From: Roridomyces roridus
Taxonomy: Eukaryota; Basidiomycota; Agaricomycetes; Agaricales; Mycenaceae
DNA length: 64,000 nucleotides
Reading direction: 5' to 3'
Assembly (NCBI GenBank): GCA_029378245.1
Contig: JARKIF010000014.1
Location: 186,001-250,000 of the forward strand
Below, one piece after another: positions 24,101-38,755 of the stretch (the stretch's first letter is position 1; the number at the start of each line of letters is the position of its first letter). A program made the position numbers and the translations under genes. The notes below the pieces were generated by a model. It was not told where the DNA came from and searched no databases. It saw only the letters and a list, made by a program, of their open reading frames with translations.

Positions 24101-25266
24101 TATACGGCGCCGGGATCCCAGGTGTACATCAAGACATTGCCGATGAAGACGAAGCTTATTCCGCCCTCTTGAGACCAAGGGTCGAGGGCGGAATCGGGAG
24201 CATCTCGTACAAGAACTACAATTTGCCCATCCGGCAAGTGCTGCATTTGACTTTCGGCCATATCTGATCCGGATACAGGGCATCTCGGCAGAGGCTTCTC
24301 AAGGCAGCCAGAAATATTTCGATGCTTTGTGTACCTGAGGGCGGGATGAACTTTGACTGGGATATCACCTACATCATCGACGGTGAGCATTTTTACGCTG
24401 TTCAAAGAGCCGTCCGTTTGAACCGTTTCTCAGGAATGACCACCTTGGAGCACGCGATGCCGATACCGGTGTTGTACGACGACGTGCGCACTCTTTTTGC
24501 ACTCAGTGGCACAAGCTATACGCCCACGCATATCGTCAACTATGGGGGCGCCTGGGGAGAGCAGGTTGGCACGTTTTCTTGTCTCTGCATTTCCACTGAT
24601 CCGCCCTCAGATGGTATGGGCTAATGAAGATGTACCTAATGATCCAAAGTATTATCTCTCTGTCTATACTAGCTAGTGGCTGACCCGTCACCAGATTGCG
24701 CAAGTTCATGCCGCATGCCGACCTGAACGTTCTAGTCGAGTCCACCGCTCGACCCAAGTCGTGTACGTCCCAGCTGTATCCGACTCATCAAGAGACTAAT
24801 CCCGCATAGCTTACCAGCTTTACAACACCTCGGCATCTGCGGCCAAGATGGTGCACGAGGGCCTCAGGGTTCACATCGGTGCCCACGGTGAACCTCCGTA
24901 CGGTGTCAACTATCACGCCGAGATGAAGTTCACACAAGAGGGCGGATTGAGCAACTACGAGGTCCGATGCCTTTGACTTGTGAATGATCGTGAAACTCAT
25001 CTTGTGTGCAGACTCTTCAAGCGGCGACCTCGTCTGCTGCGATTTCCCTCGGCCTCTTCTCTTCCGTCGGATCGATTTCTCCCGGGAAACTTGCAGATTT
25101 GATCGTGTACCCTCCGGGAGTTGATCTTCTCGAGGGGGACTTCTCGCAGACGCGCAACATCCTGATGGTTGCTCGTGGAGGAAGGTTCTGGGATGCCTCA
25201 ACGATGGAGGAAGTTTGGCCGTTGAAAGGCAAAAAGCAGGTCATGCCACCGTTGAATGTGGATTGA
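21131..25266 (+). CDS. Membrane-anchored TolB-like propeller / amidohydrolase
   Basis: This is a long two-part protein of about 1,250 residues. Near the N terminus, RARYLLLLPVAAALSIFSPF is a single hydrophobic anchor or uncleaved signal, so the bulk is probably in the secretory lumen or outside. Residues about 60-750 are WD40/TolB-like propeller blades (LRLDVSPTGDIIFDMLGDVY, DPHFSPSGDQIVFRS, RPELSRDGRTLAFVRRD, YYSPAWVPGDDLVIHARW). The C-terminal amidohydrolase has the metal-binding HxH in YLIPGFIDVHAHWNAFAF, a later candidate ligand region VHIGAHGEPPYGVNYHAEM, and the usual closing strand ISPGKLADLIVYPPGVDLLE. Exons join in frame throughout, for example across 24236-24290 (acceptor ctcggcag) into RLLKAARNISMLCVPEGG. 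The start at 21131 is preferred over an in-frame ATG at 21047, which would leave only 63 bp to the divergent neighbour. The substrate is unknown. Confidence 0.86.
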
Positions 25267-25395
25267 ATATTCGTACAATTGGATAACGTAGGGTTACAGG
25301 GAATTATAGGCATAACGATACAGTGCTTGCGCTGAGAGAACAAAGGTGTCAGCGGAAGACAAAGGATGATGGCACAAGGACGCACTCATATTTCG

Positions 25396-25599
25396 TTACG
25401 CGACTTTGGCAGTCCCGACCACTTCTGTGGTTTCCGCCTCCAATCGTTGGTGCTCGAGGGAGTCTGCACGCAGGTCGGCAGACGACTTTTTCTTGTGCAG
25501 AGTCCTGCGAATTTGGGAGGAGGTTGATGTGGGAGGGGTATTGGCCTCGCAGGGAGCGGGGGTCGAGCAAGTGCGTGGTGGCTCATTAGGAGTCGTCAT
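25396..25599 (-). CDS. Possible small protein, 67 aa
   Basis: This is an uninterrupted ORF starting MTTPNEPPRTCSTPAP and ending VVGTAKVA before a TAA. It is hydrophilic, rich in Pro, Ser and Thr at the front and charged at the back (RRTLHKKKSSADLRAD). I do not recognise it. It lies convergent to the amidohydrolase stop (130 bp) and just left of the hairpin element. It lacks a C-terminal CaaX box, so it is not a lipopeptide pheromone precursor despite its size and proximity to a PAK gene. A codon-bias shadow on the opposite strand is open too, so coding status is doubtful. Confidence 0.35.
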   Translation of the reverse strand: MTTPNEPPRTCSTPAPCEANTPPTSTSSQIRRTLHKKKSSADLRADSLEHQRLEAETTEVVGTAKVA

Positions 25600-25638
25600 G
25601 GTCGTTGAAATTTGGTCAGGGTAACATGGCAGATAAAG

Positions 25639-25815
25639 AGTTGTCACTTTTTCTTTGTGGTGCATCTGTCACTTTTTTCAGCCTCGAAAAGAGGGACACA
25701 TCCCCTTTGTCAATCCTTTGTGCTATTTTTAGAATAAAGGAACGACAAAGGAGAGTGCAACATGACAAGTGCTGGAAAAAAAGTGACAGTTGCACCAAAA
25801 TGAAAAGTGACAACT
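25639..25815. mobile_element. Hairpin MITE, 177 bp, long inverted repeats
   Basis: The two ends are near-perfect inverted copies for about 45 bp: the left end opens AGTTGTCACTTTTTCTTTG and the reverse complement of the right end opens AGTTGTCACTTTTCATTTTG. Both then continue through GGTGCA, CTGTCACTTTTTT and CAGC. The inner part is also self-complementary (ccctttgtcaatcctttgtg against gaataaaggaacgacaaagg), so the whole element could fold as one long hairpin. Similarity may extend outward by ATAA on both sides. No ORF and no clear target-site duplication are visible. It sits in the spacer between the amidohydrolase and PAK genes, about 600 bp upstream of the kinase ATG. Confidence 0.72.
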
Positions 25816-26420
25816 GATTATCCGCCGTGTAAGTGGGTAGGTGGAAAAATTAGTCGCAAGCATCCTTGAATTTATACCCTCTGGTCACTTGACATGTCCA
25901 GTACCGCCGCTATTGTCGGTGTCGACAAAGGAGTGCCGGGGCCATTGTGCTCATCGGATCTCGATCTTATGCGCATCATGTCAGTTCGCGTCAAATTTCT
26001 TTTGCCCTGTTACGCTGGACCGCTGTAATTGGTGGTGTGATCGGAAACGTGCCTTCGTTACGCGCAGCACTGGTGGGGTGTTTGTGCAAGCTCATTGTCG
26101 CCTCCATCCAGCCTGGCCCAGGTACTCTGCCAGCAATCGGGGCCATCGGGGCGCTAGAACACAATTTGTCGTTCTCGATCATGTCCGAGATGTTTTCGAG
26201 GGGCCCACCCATGTCTCCTTGACCGATGAGTGGCCTAGGTCGCGTACGATGTAAACCACCGGGAAGATTTCTGAAAACGCGTTCTGGTCTCGCTGAAATC
26301 ACACCAATGACAGACGAGATGATAACCGGAACCTGGAGACGCAGATGGGGGAGCGTTGAGAATGGTGGTGGTTGAGGAGAGAGTTATGCGTTTCGTACAT
26401 AGTTGTGTGATTGTCCTTGT
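25816..26420. promoter_or_regulatory. Spacer, promoter of the PAK kinase gene
   Basis: These 605 bp between the hairpin element and the PAK ATG hold no supported gene. ORFs of up to 137 codons occur on both strands without recognisable domains. I searched this stretch for an upstream PH-domain exon that would make the kinase a CLA4 type and saw none. Confidence 0.4.
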
Positions 26421-28501
<2,081 letters not shown>

Positions 28502-28901
28502 ACACAGGGGAGCAGTCGTGTTGGTGTGGGCCTGGGGTTGGCCCGCGTCCTGTCGTTTTTTGGGTATCTAATAGCTGTCCTCACCATCTCATCTGTTATA
28601 TCTCACCTCATCTTTTTTTCCTTGTTCATCCACCCGGACTTGACCGTAGCAGTAGTTGTGGTTTGGCACTTCCTTACCACCGACCCATATATCACAGGCT
28701 CCCACCTGCATCAACCTGTACACCGTCTCCGCTGTTGTATCACATACCCTGCGAAGGAAAAGAAACAAAGAAGCTATAATGTTATTAGAGGATCTCTGGG
28801 TGGACGATGAAAAAGACCAGAATTTTGAATAGACCATGTATGATGAAAAAAGTGGTTGATTGAGTAATAGTACAATTGCTGATGAGATAACAAAGGAAAT
28901 T
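28502..28901. other. Convergent 3' spacer between PAK and TEL1 genes
   Basis: The two genes face each other with 397-400 bp between their stop codons. The sequence is T-rich (gtcgttttttgggtatc, catctttttttcc) as expected for overlapping 3' UTRs. No gene or structured RNA is supported. Confidence 0.4.
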
Positions 28902-31900
28902 TCAGTAGATTGCGCCCCAGCCTGGAACGTTCAGTTGGCTGGTGCATGAATCGACATGATTGTTTGCTTACCATGCCAGATAGTCGCCAGTCGCATCGGA
29001 TCCGTCGCCTCCGCAAGCAGCTCGTTGACCGTATATTCGACACTGAGAGTCTTGTCCAGTTTGCGAGCGACGCCACTGAGGGCCCGATCCGCAGCTTCGT
29101 CGGCCGTACCGCTGGCCATGTCAATGCCGATACCACCCACACCCGTCTTGAATCCCGCTGCTACCCCCTCCGTGTCAGTCTGCACGCGCTGGAGCTTGAT
29201 TTCACTCGCAGTCCAGGAATGCAGTGGATCGTGTTTGAACACTTCCAGAACGGTCATGATCACCTCCGAACGGTCGCGCAAGACGCGTAAAGTTTCCTCG
29301 GCGCAACGCTGGAACACACCCTGCGTGCCGGCAGTACCCATGCCATCAATGATGTCTGATGTCATGCGGAACGGGACTTGTTCTGGCACATTCAAAAGTT
29401 TTCCTTGGTCGAAAGCGATGCCTAGATCGATGTGCACCGTCTCCCCAGTCGACGAGTCAAGCAAGATGTTGTTCCCGTGTCGGTCTCCGAGTCCAAGCAC
29501 GTGCCCGACAATGGATGTGGTGGCGACACTGCGAGTGTAACCCAAGCGCATTGCAAACCAAGCCATCGGAACCTTGTGTTTCTCTGTGAACCAGTGGCGC
29601 ATTGCTGGATGGAACTGCTTCTTGACTTCCAGGTACCGCGCAAGTTGCTTCTCCGGCTCAGAATGATGCTCTTGCCACGCCCTTTTCATGCGTTCGGCGG
29701 CCACTGGGGGGGTCAAGTCGTTCTTGTTGTATCTGGGAACAATCAGTTTAATTTTGAAACGAGAATTGCAAAGATTTTAGACCTGGGATGAGCAGGGATT
29801 AGCCAAGAGTGCATCGGAATCGTATTGGCCACGAATTCCATCACCCCGGCCTGGGCACCAAGAGGAATGATTTTGTAGCCCCGAACATTCAATGCTCGTC
29901 GGCTGGTCTCCCTATCGCTGCGGAGTACGGTATTCACAAGGTCGAAAACTTGCTCCATGACCGCGTCCTGTCGCAAATCATCGTTCCCTTCACCCTTGAA
30001 CTGGAATCGAGAGTGAGACGTGGACAAATGAACAAGAGGTTGCTCACCAGCTGCCTGTACCTCGCGCCGTCAGAGCCCACACACTTGGTAATTTTGGGCA
30101 AGTTGACTCCACCCGCAGTCTCGAAGGTGTTTTCAAATTTGTCTATGAAAACGCAGCTGTCGTATTTCGCACTCGGATCGAGAGGCGTGGGGTACGTCAG
30201 GACGGGAACTTTGAGACCGAGGATCCGATGGAGTGCCATGGCGGATGGAATATTCCGCACGCCCTTGGTGTCCAGTGCGGTTTTGACAATCGGGAATTTC
30301 GCCCACTCGAGACAGGCGCTCGCCACCGACTCGATCTCTGTCATGCGGTGCTGGCCTTTATGATCCGCGCGTAAGCGATCAAATATTTCGACAGCTGCAT
30401 CGCTGCGTGCAGTAGACTGGCTCATGGGTGAGTTGTGACGGCCCGATTGGCGCCTAGCCGTAGGTGACTTCTGGGGCAGCAAGCTGTACACCTGATATAC
30501 GCTGTGGAACGGATGCTCGAGGCACATGCGAAGGACGACACGCTCCAGAGTTTGCTGGTTTTCCATCGCGTCGGTGGACTTTGAAAGTCTCGCCACCAAT
30601 TGATGCTGTCGGTTTGAATGAGCACCTAGTCGGGAATGACATGCAGATGAACCTACCGCGAGGAATACTAGTTTGCGCGATGGTATTCGTTCCAATGCAG
30701 ACCTGACATTTTCCTGAAACTTGCCTTCCGACTCGTCGAAATTTTCGAACCAAAGAGAACATAGCCGAATCGTGCCGTCCCCGTCGAATTCATCCGAGGC
30801 TTCGAGAGCGCGGGAATACATCTCGATGGCATTGTCAAGGAAAGTCTGCAGAGCCTGGCTGTGTTTCTGAGACAGCTCGACGTCGCCTTTGAGGAGTGTC
30901 TGAGCATCTTTGAGAACCTTTCTGCTCGAATTGTTCTGAGTTTGCATCCGCTGTCGGATCTCCTGAGTCTTCCGTTCGGCATACACTTTCCATCGGATGG
31001 CATCAGGCGAGTTTTTGATGGCCTTGTACTGGTGTGCGGCAAAAATCGCGTACTGGTGATATACAGTCGCATGCGACGCCACCAATAGAGTCGGATTCTG
31101 GTTGCGATACTCGTTGATATACGAGGCAGCCGGATGGAAGTATCGGGATGCTATCTCAGTGGGGTTCTCCAGACAGGCTTCCGCCATCCAAGTACCGAGC
31201 CGGGCGAGCATCACGGCTGTATCGGTTGGAGGAAGATTCGTCATGTCGAGTTCCTTGAGAAACTGAACAGCAACTTTCTCTTCTTTGTGGACTCGGAGCA
31301 CGTGAGCGTATTCTTCCGAGACTCCGAGTGACGGGGACTGCTCCAAGCGCTGGGCACGAAACACGGAATTGAGAGCAATCTGGTTCTGCTGCGCTTCTCT
31401 CGCAGCGCGGGATAACCTGACGAGGCACTGCTTCTCCACATCGAGGAGGCACTGGGACCATGGTGAAACCAGAGTCCCAATTTGTTGACGTTCCTCCTTG
31501 CGTCTGATGGAACGAACGAGGGATATGCGCGTCGCCATCAAATTTTCAAAGTCCGAGAATCTAGAAATCGAGTCAGTTATACGAATCAAAAGTCGCGGTG
31601 GCGCTTACTCAAACTCTTCCGACAAGTCAACAAATCTGGACCATTGCGAGATGTCGGCGTGGCGAGAGGCGAGGCGAGCCTGATTGCTCGGCTGAAACCA
31701 CTGTGATATCTGATTGAGACACATCAGATTCTGAGATGCGTCACGAATCTCTGCCAAGTTCTCCGAGCCAAGGCTCCTCAGGCGCTCCATCTCTTCAGAA
31801 ATCGCTCCCCGCACAATGGACTGTATCACAGCAGGGTTCCGTTCCCGATAGACGGCGCGCAGAGCAGTATAAAGAGGGGCACCAGGAACACCTTCGCCCT

Positions 31901-34900
31901 TTCGCTCCGGAAGATCCCACGTTTCTGTTCGCCAGCCCAGGCGGTAATTCATACCCGATGATTGTGAAGCCGACGAAGAGTTTTGTAGAGTGTCATGGGC
32001 AAGGTGATTAAAGCCGAAGGAGTGAAAGGATTGCAACAATCCCACAGTGTCGGCCACTTCCGTGCCTCCCGCCTCCAAAGTCGCGCTGTGAAATCTAAAC
32101 GCCCTGTCCCACTGCTTCTCGTGGTGGAAACGCTTGATGAGAAACTGATGCAGGTCCTGGGTCTTGATACCATAAAACCCGTCAGGCTCGTCGATATGAC
32201 TGTAGATGTCGTAGAGAATCTGCTCCGCCTCTGCATCTGTGCCCGTGCCATACTCGGCTGCAAGTTCCAAGAAAAGCAGGGACGTGGTATAGGCGCCGCA
32301 AGTGATGGAATTTCGAGACAGCAGCGTATAGTCGATGGCAAGCCATTTGTCACGTGACAGCGCATCGGCTTTCTTGGAATTACTCTTTTCGAGATCCTTT
32401 TCCACTTGCGGGGTGAAATGTCGCAGATGCAGGACGATTTCGACGATACAGCGCACGCATTGGACACTTGCATGACTGGACTTGAGAACGGCGGTAAAGT
32501 ACTCGGAAAGAACTTTGCGACGAGGCAGGTCGGAAAGGGGTTGCTTGCTCGTAATGCGCTCGTTGTCCAAAACCGAATACACCAAAACTGGCAATGCCTG
32601 CTCTGTAAAAGAGACGTCGGACTCAAGGATGAGGGCCAGTTGGGCATAAAATGGTTCTGAAACGGATAGGAGGTCGCTGAGCAAAGTCGCAATCATCGCA
32701 GCCCATCGCGGGAAATCTGCGACGCAGTCGAGGTAGTCTTCGGTCAGAAGCTCTTCTAGATTGCGAACAGGACGAGTTTTCGGTGACCGTTTGTAGGCCT
32801 GGAGGTATGGTAACTCGTCCTTGTACTGAAGGGGCATGTATGACACGAAATTCGTGGAATGGACCGAGAGGATCAACCGGAGGGTTTGATACGCGAGATA
32901 GATTTGGGATGGATCACCCCCTTCGAGCATTGTCAGGAGGACATGCACAATCCAACTTTGCGGAGACAAAGCAGATGATGCGTCCCTCACTCGAATTGTC
33001 GGTTTATCGCTCCCAAAGCTGCTAATCCGTCCTTGGTGTAGAGCCAAAAGCCCCGCGAACGCATCAATGTCCTCGTCCTGAAGCTGGGGTAATGATGGAA
33101 TACACTCGCGCAATCGCCAGAAATCTGTTTGCGCAAATTGCGTCACATCCCGATCCTCCGCATGTGCATGGTTGCGCATTTGGCGTACAAGTCGGAATTT
33201 ATTGGATATAATGGAAGGGTCGCTCAGCACCGTCGACAAGCTCGCGAATGTGATGGATGAACAAAGTTCAGCCAAGCTGGGAGATGGGGTGTGCGGCCAA
33301 GCCGACAGGGCGCGTACGATGGAAGCCTTCAAGGATTTGGATTTGACTGCAGACATGATGAGAGCTTGCGAATCAATCCAGGCGCAAAGGTCTTTGCCCA
33401 GAACATGCTGCGATTTGCGAGCATAATCATTGGCGAGGCACGCGATGCGGATCAAGACGTCGGAGAATCGAGGATCGTCTGTCCACGCAAGACAGTAGCA
33501 GTCAAATACCCATTCAAGCAGCGACTGGGCGGCTCGCGCGAGATCCGACTGCGCCATTAGCGAGGTGGCACCACGGATTAGAGCATGCAAAAGAGTGGTT
33601 TGCTGCTCAAAGCAGTCATGACGGAAAGCGATCCATACACAAAGGGCATTGACCAAACGAAGCTGCTCGTTCACCAACGGAGATCGTTGAATCTGGGCGA
33701 AAAGTTCATGTGTCACATGATATGCCGTGGCCTCGTCATCAGTGTCCGGCATGAAGGTGCCGAACCAGGACAAAGCGCGCAAGACAAAGGCCGACGGGAA
33801 GGCGGGCACATTGGGAGGATGGGTGACAAAGTCCTCCCGATGCCGATACCGAACTAATGATCGGAACACATCGGCCGTCTTGCCGTCGGGGTCAAAAGCT
33901 TGCAGCGCAATGGCGATTGGTCCTTCGGGCCCAAAGTCTTGATCTCCGAGTGTTTGAATGATCCAGGTGACAACTCCATCAGCATTGTTGCTCAAAGTCT
34001 CCTGGAATGTGGACGGATCATTCTCCATCATCATGCTTTCCATCAAAAGACTTTGCAGCTCATCGGAAGTCATTTCCATCCCGGCCTCTGAATCCAGGAG
34101 AGTCTGAAGGATTTGATAGCCGACAATGTCGGCAAAACATTGCAGAATGCCCTCCGACACCGGCTTCTGGATGACCTTGCAGTGTCCCTCGAAAAGTTTG
34201 CGTCCAATTTTCGGGTTTTGATTCCGCACATGAGCGACGAGATTTGTTGGCGTCAGTCCCCGAAAATTCGCTTCTGCGCACCGCTTCCGATCACTGTACC
34301 CAAGAAGGCGAGGAGGAAATCGGAGGAAATCGGCCTCCCGCATTTTGATTGTGTATGCCAACTGGGAGGCGTAGGCTTCGAATAGCACCGCGAACGAGGA
34401 GAAACCCAGTCGCTGGGAGACACCGCGCAGGATTGCCTCGGTATGGAGGGAGTATCGGCTCGAGGAAAGAACGCCTTCGAGCAAATGCCAATAAGGTCCC
34501 CGTCGCACATTTGAGCTAGCTATCATCATATTGCCAAGGCAGACAAGACGCGTCAAGATGCTCTCGAAGCTGTCGAGGTTGGTCAAAACAATGGCAAATG
34601 AGAACGGTTTGGCGACTTACTCGATGATCTCCGTAGGACAATTCTCCGAAATGGGGACATAAACAGAGACGGGATCTTGGCCATTGGCACGGCCAACGGC
34701 AAAGAGACGAGCATTCAGAACGGCGACCCGGAACCGAACGCGGATGTCCTCGTCCATGCTCATCCAAGGGAGGATCACGCTTGGATTGTGGCACGGTTTG
34801 AAACCTGTATCGTACCAAGCAACTTCGCTAGGATCCAACGCAAGGAAACGGTCGTAAAATCTGGCAAGAGCATCTCGTGTCTTCCATGACCTCATCCAGG

Positions 34901-37900
34901 TCCTTGGTCCAGCTCCTTCCTTCTTTTCCCTTGCTCTCAGCGCCTTGGGCAGGGCGCTGCAAAGTGTCTGGGACTCGACTCGAAGTGGACCGCTCGCCGA
35001 AAGCCAAATGTGCATTGTCGAGTCCAAAAGCTCGATTGCAAGCATTTGACCGACCTCGCTTTGAGCATAAAAATAAGCTCGAAATATATTGTTCGAAAAA
35101 TGCACAAGGAAATCTTGGAACTGGCTTTTGCTGAGGTTGAGAGTTTTCTGCCGCACATGCCGCAGAAAACTACGATAAACGAATACCGATGTCTCGTTCA
35201 AAGGATTGTGAATGGCCTTCAGGACGAGTTCCACCAATTCTTTGTCACTGGTGGCCTCATCAGAGACAGATCGCAGGATGGGGGTGACGGCGAGGAATGC
35301 TATTGAAACTTGGGCAATGCATCGCACAGACGCTGTCGCTGTGGATTTGCTGCCGAGTTCTGTAGCCTGTTTTGTCGGACCGGTCTGGAAGTGCATATCC
35401 GAGTCGTTTGTCTTGTTGACGGGATTGAGGCCGAGTAGTTCCTTGAGTACATCCCGCAGAGTCGCGGTAAAGGCTTCAAACCCATCCTGAACCTATCAAA
35501 GCCATTAGTAGGTCAAGATGAAACTATTGAATGGTGCTAACATCGGTGCTCTTGCATATCAGCCTTTGCAAATCAAGCCTACGAGCAACCAGAGACTCCT
35601 TCCGGCCTCGGTTGGATGTCAAAGACTGAAGTGTCTCGGCCTTGATCCCAGAGCTCGTATCTGGAGGGATCAAAGCGATCGAAAACTCGTCGTCATCCTC
35701 GGTGCTCCCGGTCGACGTCAAAGGTTCCAAGCCAAGGAGTACAAGCGCCTTCTCGTCTTCCGTCCACCGCTCATCCTTGAGTAGAGGGGCCACCAATAGC
35801 ATGACCTTGCAGGCGACCTGGATGACGCGCCGATTCGGACGGGTACCATTCAGACCGAGAAGAGATTCAAAGGATATGACGGTAACGACCCAATCCAAAA
35901 CTTGACGAGCATCCTCTGCGCCGGGATGCGTACCGGAGCTTGCGAGGCGGCTCATTTCCGCGTCCAATGTTTCCAGCATCTTGAGGAAAAGTGTTGAGAG
36001 CTTCCTTTCTCGCGGGGTTTCCTCGACCTGATCATCTCCGAGACGGCTGGTATCAGTGGCGGTGCTCGGCGTTTCGAGTGATTTAGACCCAACGCGAGTC
36101 TCAAAGGATGGCAATGTCGCGGTCAGGAGATAATCGCGAATGGTCTTGGTCTTGGCTTGGTCAACCAACGTCTCGGTGATGAGGCAATCTGGTAGAATGA
36201 CTCGACAGAACAGGTCACTTCTTTTCGACAGCCCACATATCGTCTCCAGGAGCAGCATTATGTCCTTGACCATGTTCAATGGCAAGTTCCAACTGCTCGA
36301 GCCCCCGCTCCCTCTGAAACTCCAGCAGTCGTTGATCCAACTGAGAGCTTTATCCTCGAACTGCATCCGGTATAACCGCACGTCCTGGCTGGCGACTTTC
36401 AGCGCCTGCGCCAAGAATGCGCAAACTGAATCGTGCGGGACCGGAGGGCCTTGGACATCGAGATCTTTGACCAACGACTCGATCTCCAAAAGAACGCGCT
36501 GGGGTGTGAGAGAGAGTCGACGGGGGGATTGTGAGCGGGAGTACAAGAGTAGGACATGGGCTGCATGCGAAGCACCGCGAGACACAGCGGGGACATTAGT
36601 ACGCCTTATTGCATGCGTCCAAATCGTGTCCCAATCGCGATTTGCGGGTATGCCTTCGCAAGAAATGATATCGGCAGTCGCAATGGCAGCGAAGCAGAGA
36701 AACGACCATGACTGGACGGTTGCCTCGTCGACAGAAAGGAATTGGATGAGTGTGGAAAACACGGCCTGCTGGAGAGTGTCGTGCAACACAGACCAATGAC
36801 GATCTATGAAGAAGAGAAGGGTCTGCAGGTGATATGAGCGGACTTGAGCTTGTTGTTGGGGCGAATGTAACGAGTCGAGAAGGTACGTGACGGGGTCTGT
36901 GCTTCGCGCTCGTTTCCTGCCACGTTGTGTCTCGGTCGCCGGAGCGGAATGGATGCTTTCAGAATGCTGAAAAAGCTGGAATGCGGTGAGCGGATACAGA
37001 CATGCATGCGATAGACGCCTCACCTTTTCAGCACAATCAGCCTGGAGTTCCAAAATCGCCCACGCAAGCGCTTGGCTGGCAGTCAAACGCAGAACCGGCG
37101 CGGAATGTCCGTGCAACAAATGCATAGTCGGTGTGCTCTCCTTCTGAAGCGACTTCCAGTCGCAAACGGTCCAGTGCAAGTCCATCAATACCCCGCCGAC
37201 TTTCCGCCTCGCCATCCAACAATCGCCAGAGGTGCTCGATGCCACTGGACCAGTCAAAAGACGTAGATCCGGACTGAGCTGCGTCGTGTGTGAAAAAGGG
37301 AAATAACACAACAAGTACAGCGACAAGGCGTTCCTTCTTGCTCCTGTCCTTGGCTCCCCACAAGCCAACCAGGGAGTCCCAGCTGGTTTGGGCAAAGCGG
37401 ATGACAACGTCTTTCCGATTGAGAGAAAGATGGGAGAGTGTGTGTAGAAGGATCAAGAGATACGTGGGGTAAAGGGAGGAGTCAGGGTGATAGCTGTCCA
37501 GAAATCTTTGGAGACGGAGAAGGACAGAGGACGCAAGTCGGTCGCGGTCCCGTAACAGAAAGGGTGCACTTGGCGATTGCAGGAGGAGCCGGAGAAGTTC
37601 TATCATCTCGGTCTTTTCCTGGCTAACTGCCAGCACGATCCGCTTTTGCTGCGTGGCTTGGGGAAGGGTCAAAGGACGAGGTGTGCCGCGGCGGCGCTTT
37701 CTGGACGGCGTCGCGACAGAGGAGTCACTGTCGTCGTCATCGTCGTAGGTTTTGGTACGAGGACTGGTCGGCAATTTGGCAGGATCTGGGTCACTGGCAA
37801 AGTCATAACTTGAGCTAAGCGGATCGTCCAATATGACTTTGAATGCCAATTCGACGATTTGGATCCACTTCAAGTCTTCGATCCTATCAAGGTGAGGACT

Positions 37901-38314
37901 AAACTCCAACACACACCGCAAGGCCTTGATATAATCGAGCGCAACGGGCTCAAAGAGCTGCTGCTCGTGTGCGATGTATTTGAGTAGGTGGGCTATCACT
38001 GCAGGAAATACGCCATTGTTCAAGAACTTGACTGTACGCTCTATGAGCCAACGGACATTTCCGGCTGCATCGACGAGCCGCTTGCGCCCGGTGGCGGAGC
38101 TGGTCTTTTTGTTGAAGACAGCCTTGTCTGCAGCGACAGCGGCGAACACGGCCTGGAGGACGACGAGCCATCTTTTGGGTTTGGCTTCATTGTTGGAGGT
38201 GATGTGGAAAGTGGCAACAAATTCGTCTTTGTTGCAGAGTCCGCGGAGGGTTTGGAAGCCTGAAGCTCTGCCTGCGGCGGTGAGACTACCGAGCTGCTCT
38301 ATGGCCTCCTGCAT
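28902..38314 (-). CDS. TEL1: Serine/threonine kinase TEL1 (ATM)
   Basis: Tel1/ATM is the PI3K-like checkpoint kinase recruited by the MRN complex to DNA breaks and short telomeres. The gene spans 9.4 kb and encodes close to 2,900-3,000 residues, the usual Tel1 size. The N-terminal start MQEAIEQLGSLTAAGRASGF lies in the region of the TAN motif. Long HEAT-repeat exons follow (the largest is about 31605-34586), then the FAT domain and the kinase. Kinase landmarks are NLPKITKCVGSDGARY, DLRQDAVMEQVFDLVN, IPLGAQAGVMEFVANTIPM, the catalytic GLGDRHGNNILLD and HIDLGIAFDQG, and EQVPFRMTSDIIDGMG. The final exon is only a few codons: splicing after a TGG CAT G junction gives WHGWGAIY, the expected FATC ending. 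An upstream intron-like segment (donor gtgagt near 38398) suggests a spliced 5' UTR. The gene appears intact. Confidence 0.94.
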
Positions 38315-38755
38315 TGCGGCGGCCAAGATAAAGGATGGAGCATTCGCTGACTGCCGTCGTTGGTTAGAGAGGAACAGGAAAGCAGGGTGGCACTCACGCG
38401 TCCAGCCTGACTGTGAGGGACACACGCGTTGTTGATGTCTGCTTGTCCTCGCCTGTATAAGAGGCACAGCCGATCATTTTACCTCTTTGTCTCGCACCAC
38501 CATGTCCTCGAATCCCATTGTTCCTTCAATTATCTCTTCTTCCTCTTCCCTTTTCTTTTTCTTCTGGCCTGTTTCTGCCCGAGCAGTGTTCATCCCACCC
38601 TGACTTGGTTCTGGTTATGGCCTACATTAACGATTTTTCTGCGCGTCTAATCAACGTGCAGAAGGACCTAGAGAAATGGTAGCTTTGGTACAGTAGAGCT
38701 CTCATGGTTTAAAGTGTCCTACATAATATACCTCTAATGACAATGCAATCGTGTA
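38315..38755. promoter_or_regulatory. Spacer, TEL1 promoter and 5' leader
   Basis: This stretch holds the TEL1 leader, including a probable 47-nt leader intron (38352-38398, gtgagt..cggcag on the minus strand). It also contains a pyrimidine-rich run on the plus strand at about 38525-38570 (ttcctcttcccttttc). No ORF on either strand is convincing. Confidence 0.4.

Noticed and set aside
25396..25599. Small ORF near the PAK kinase considered as a mating pheromone precursor
   Set aside because: It ends TAKVA with no cysteine, so there is no CaaX box, and no other short CaaX-ending ORF is seen between 25.3 and 26.4 kb.
36140..36799. Plus-strand 219-codon ORF
   Set aside because: It is antisense to a TEL1 HEAT-repeat exon; its translation is low in hydrophobic pattern and resembles no family.
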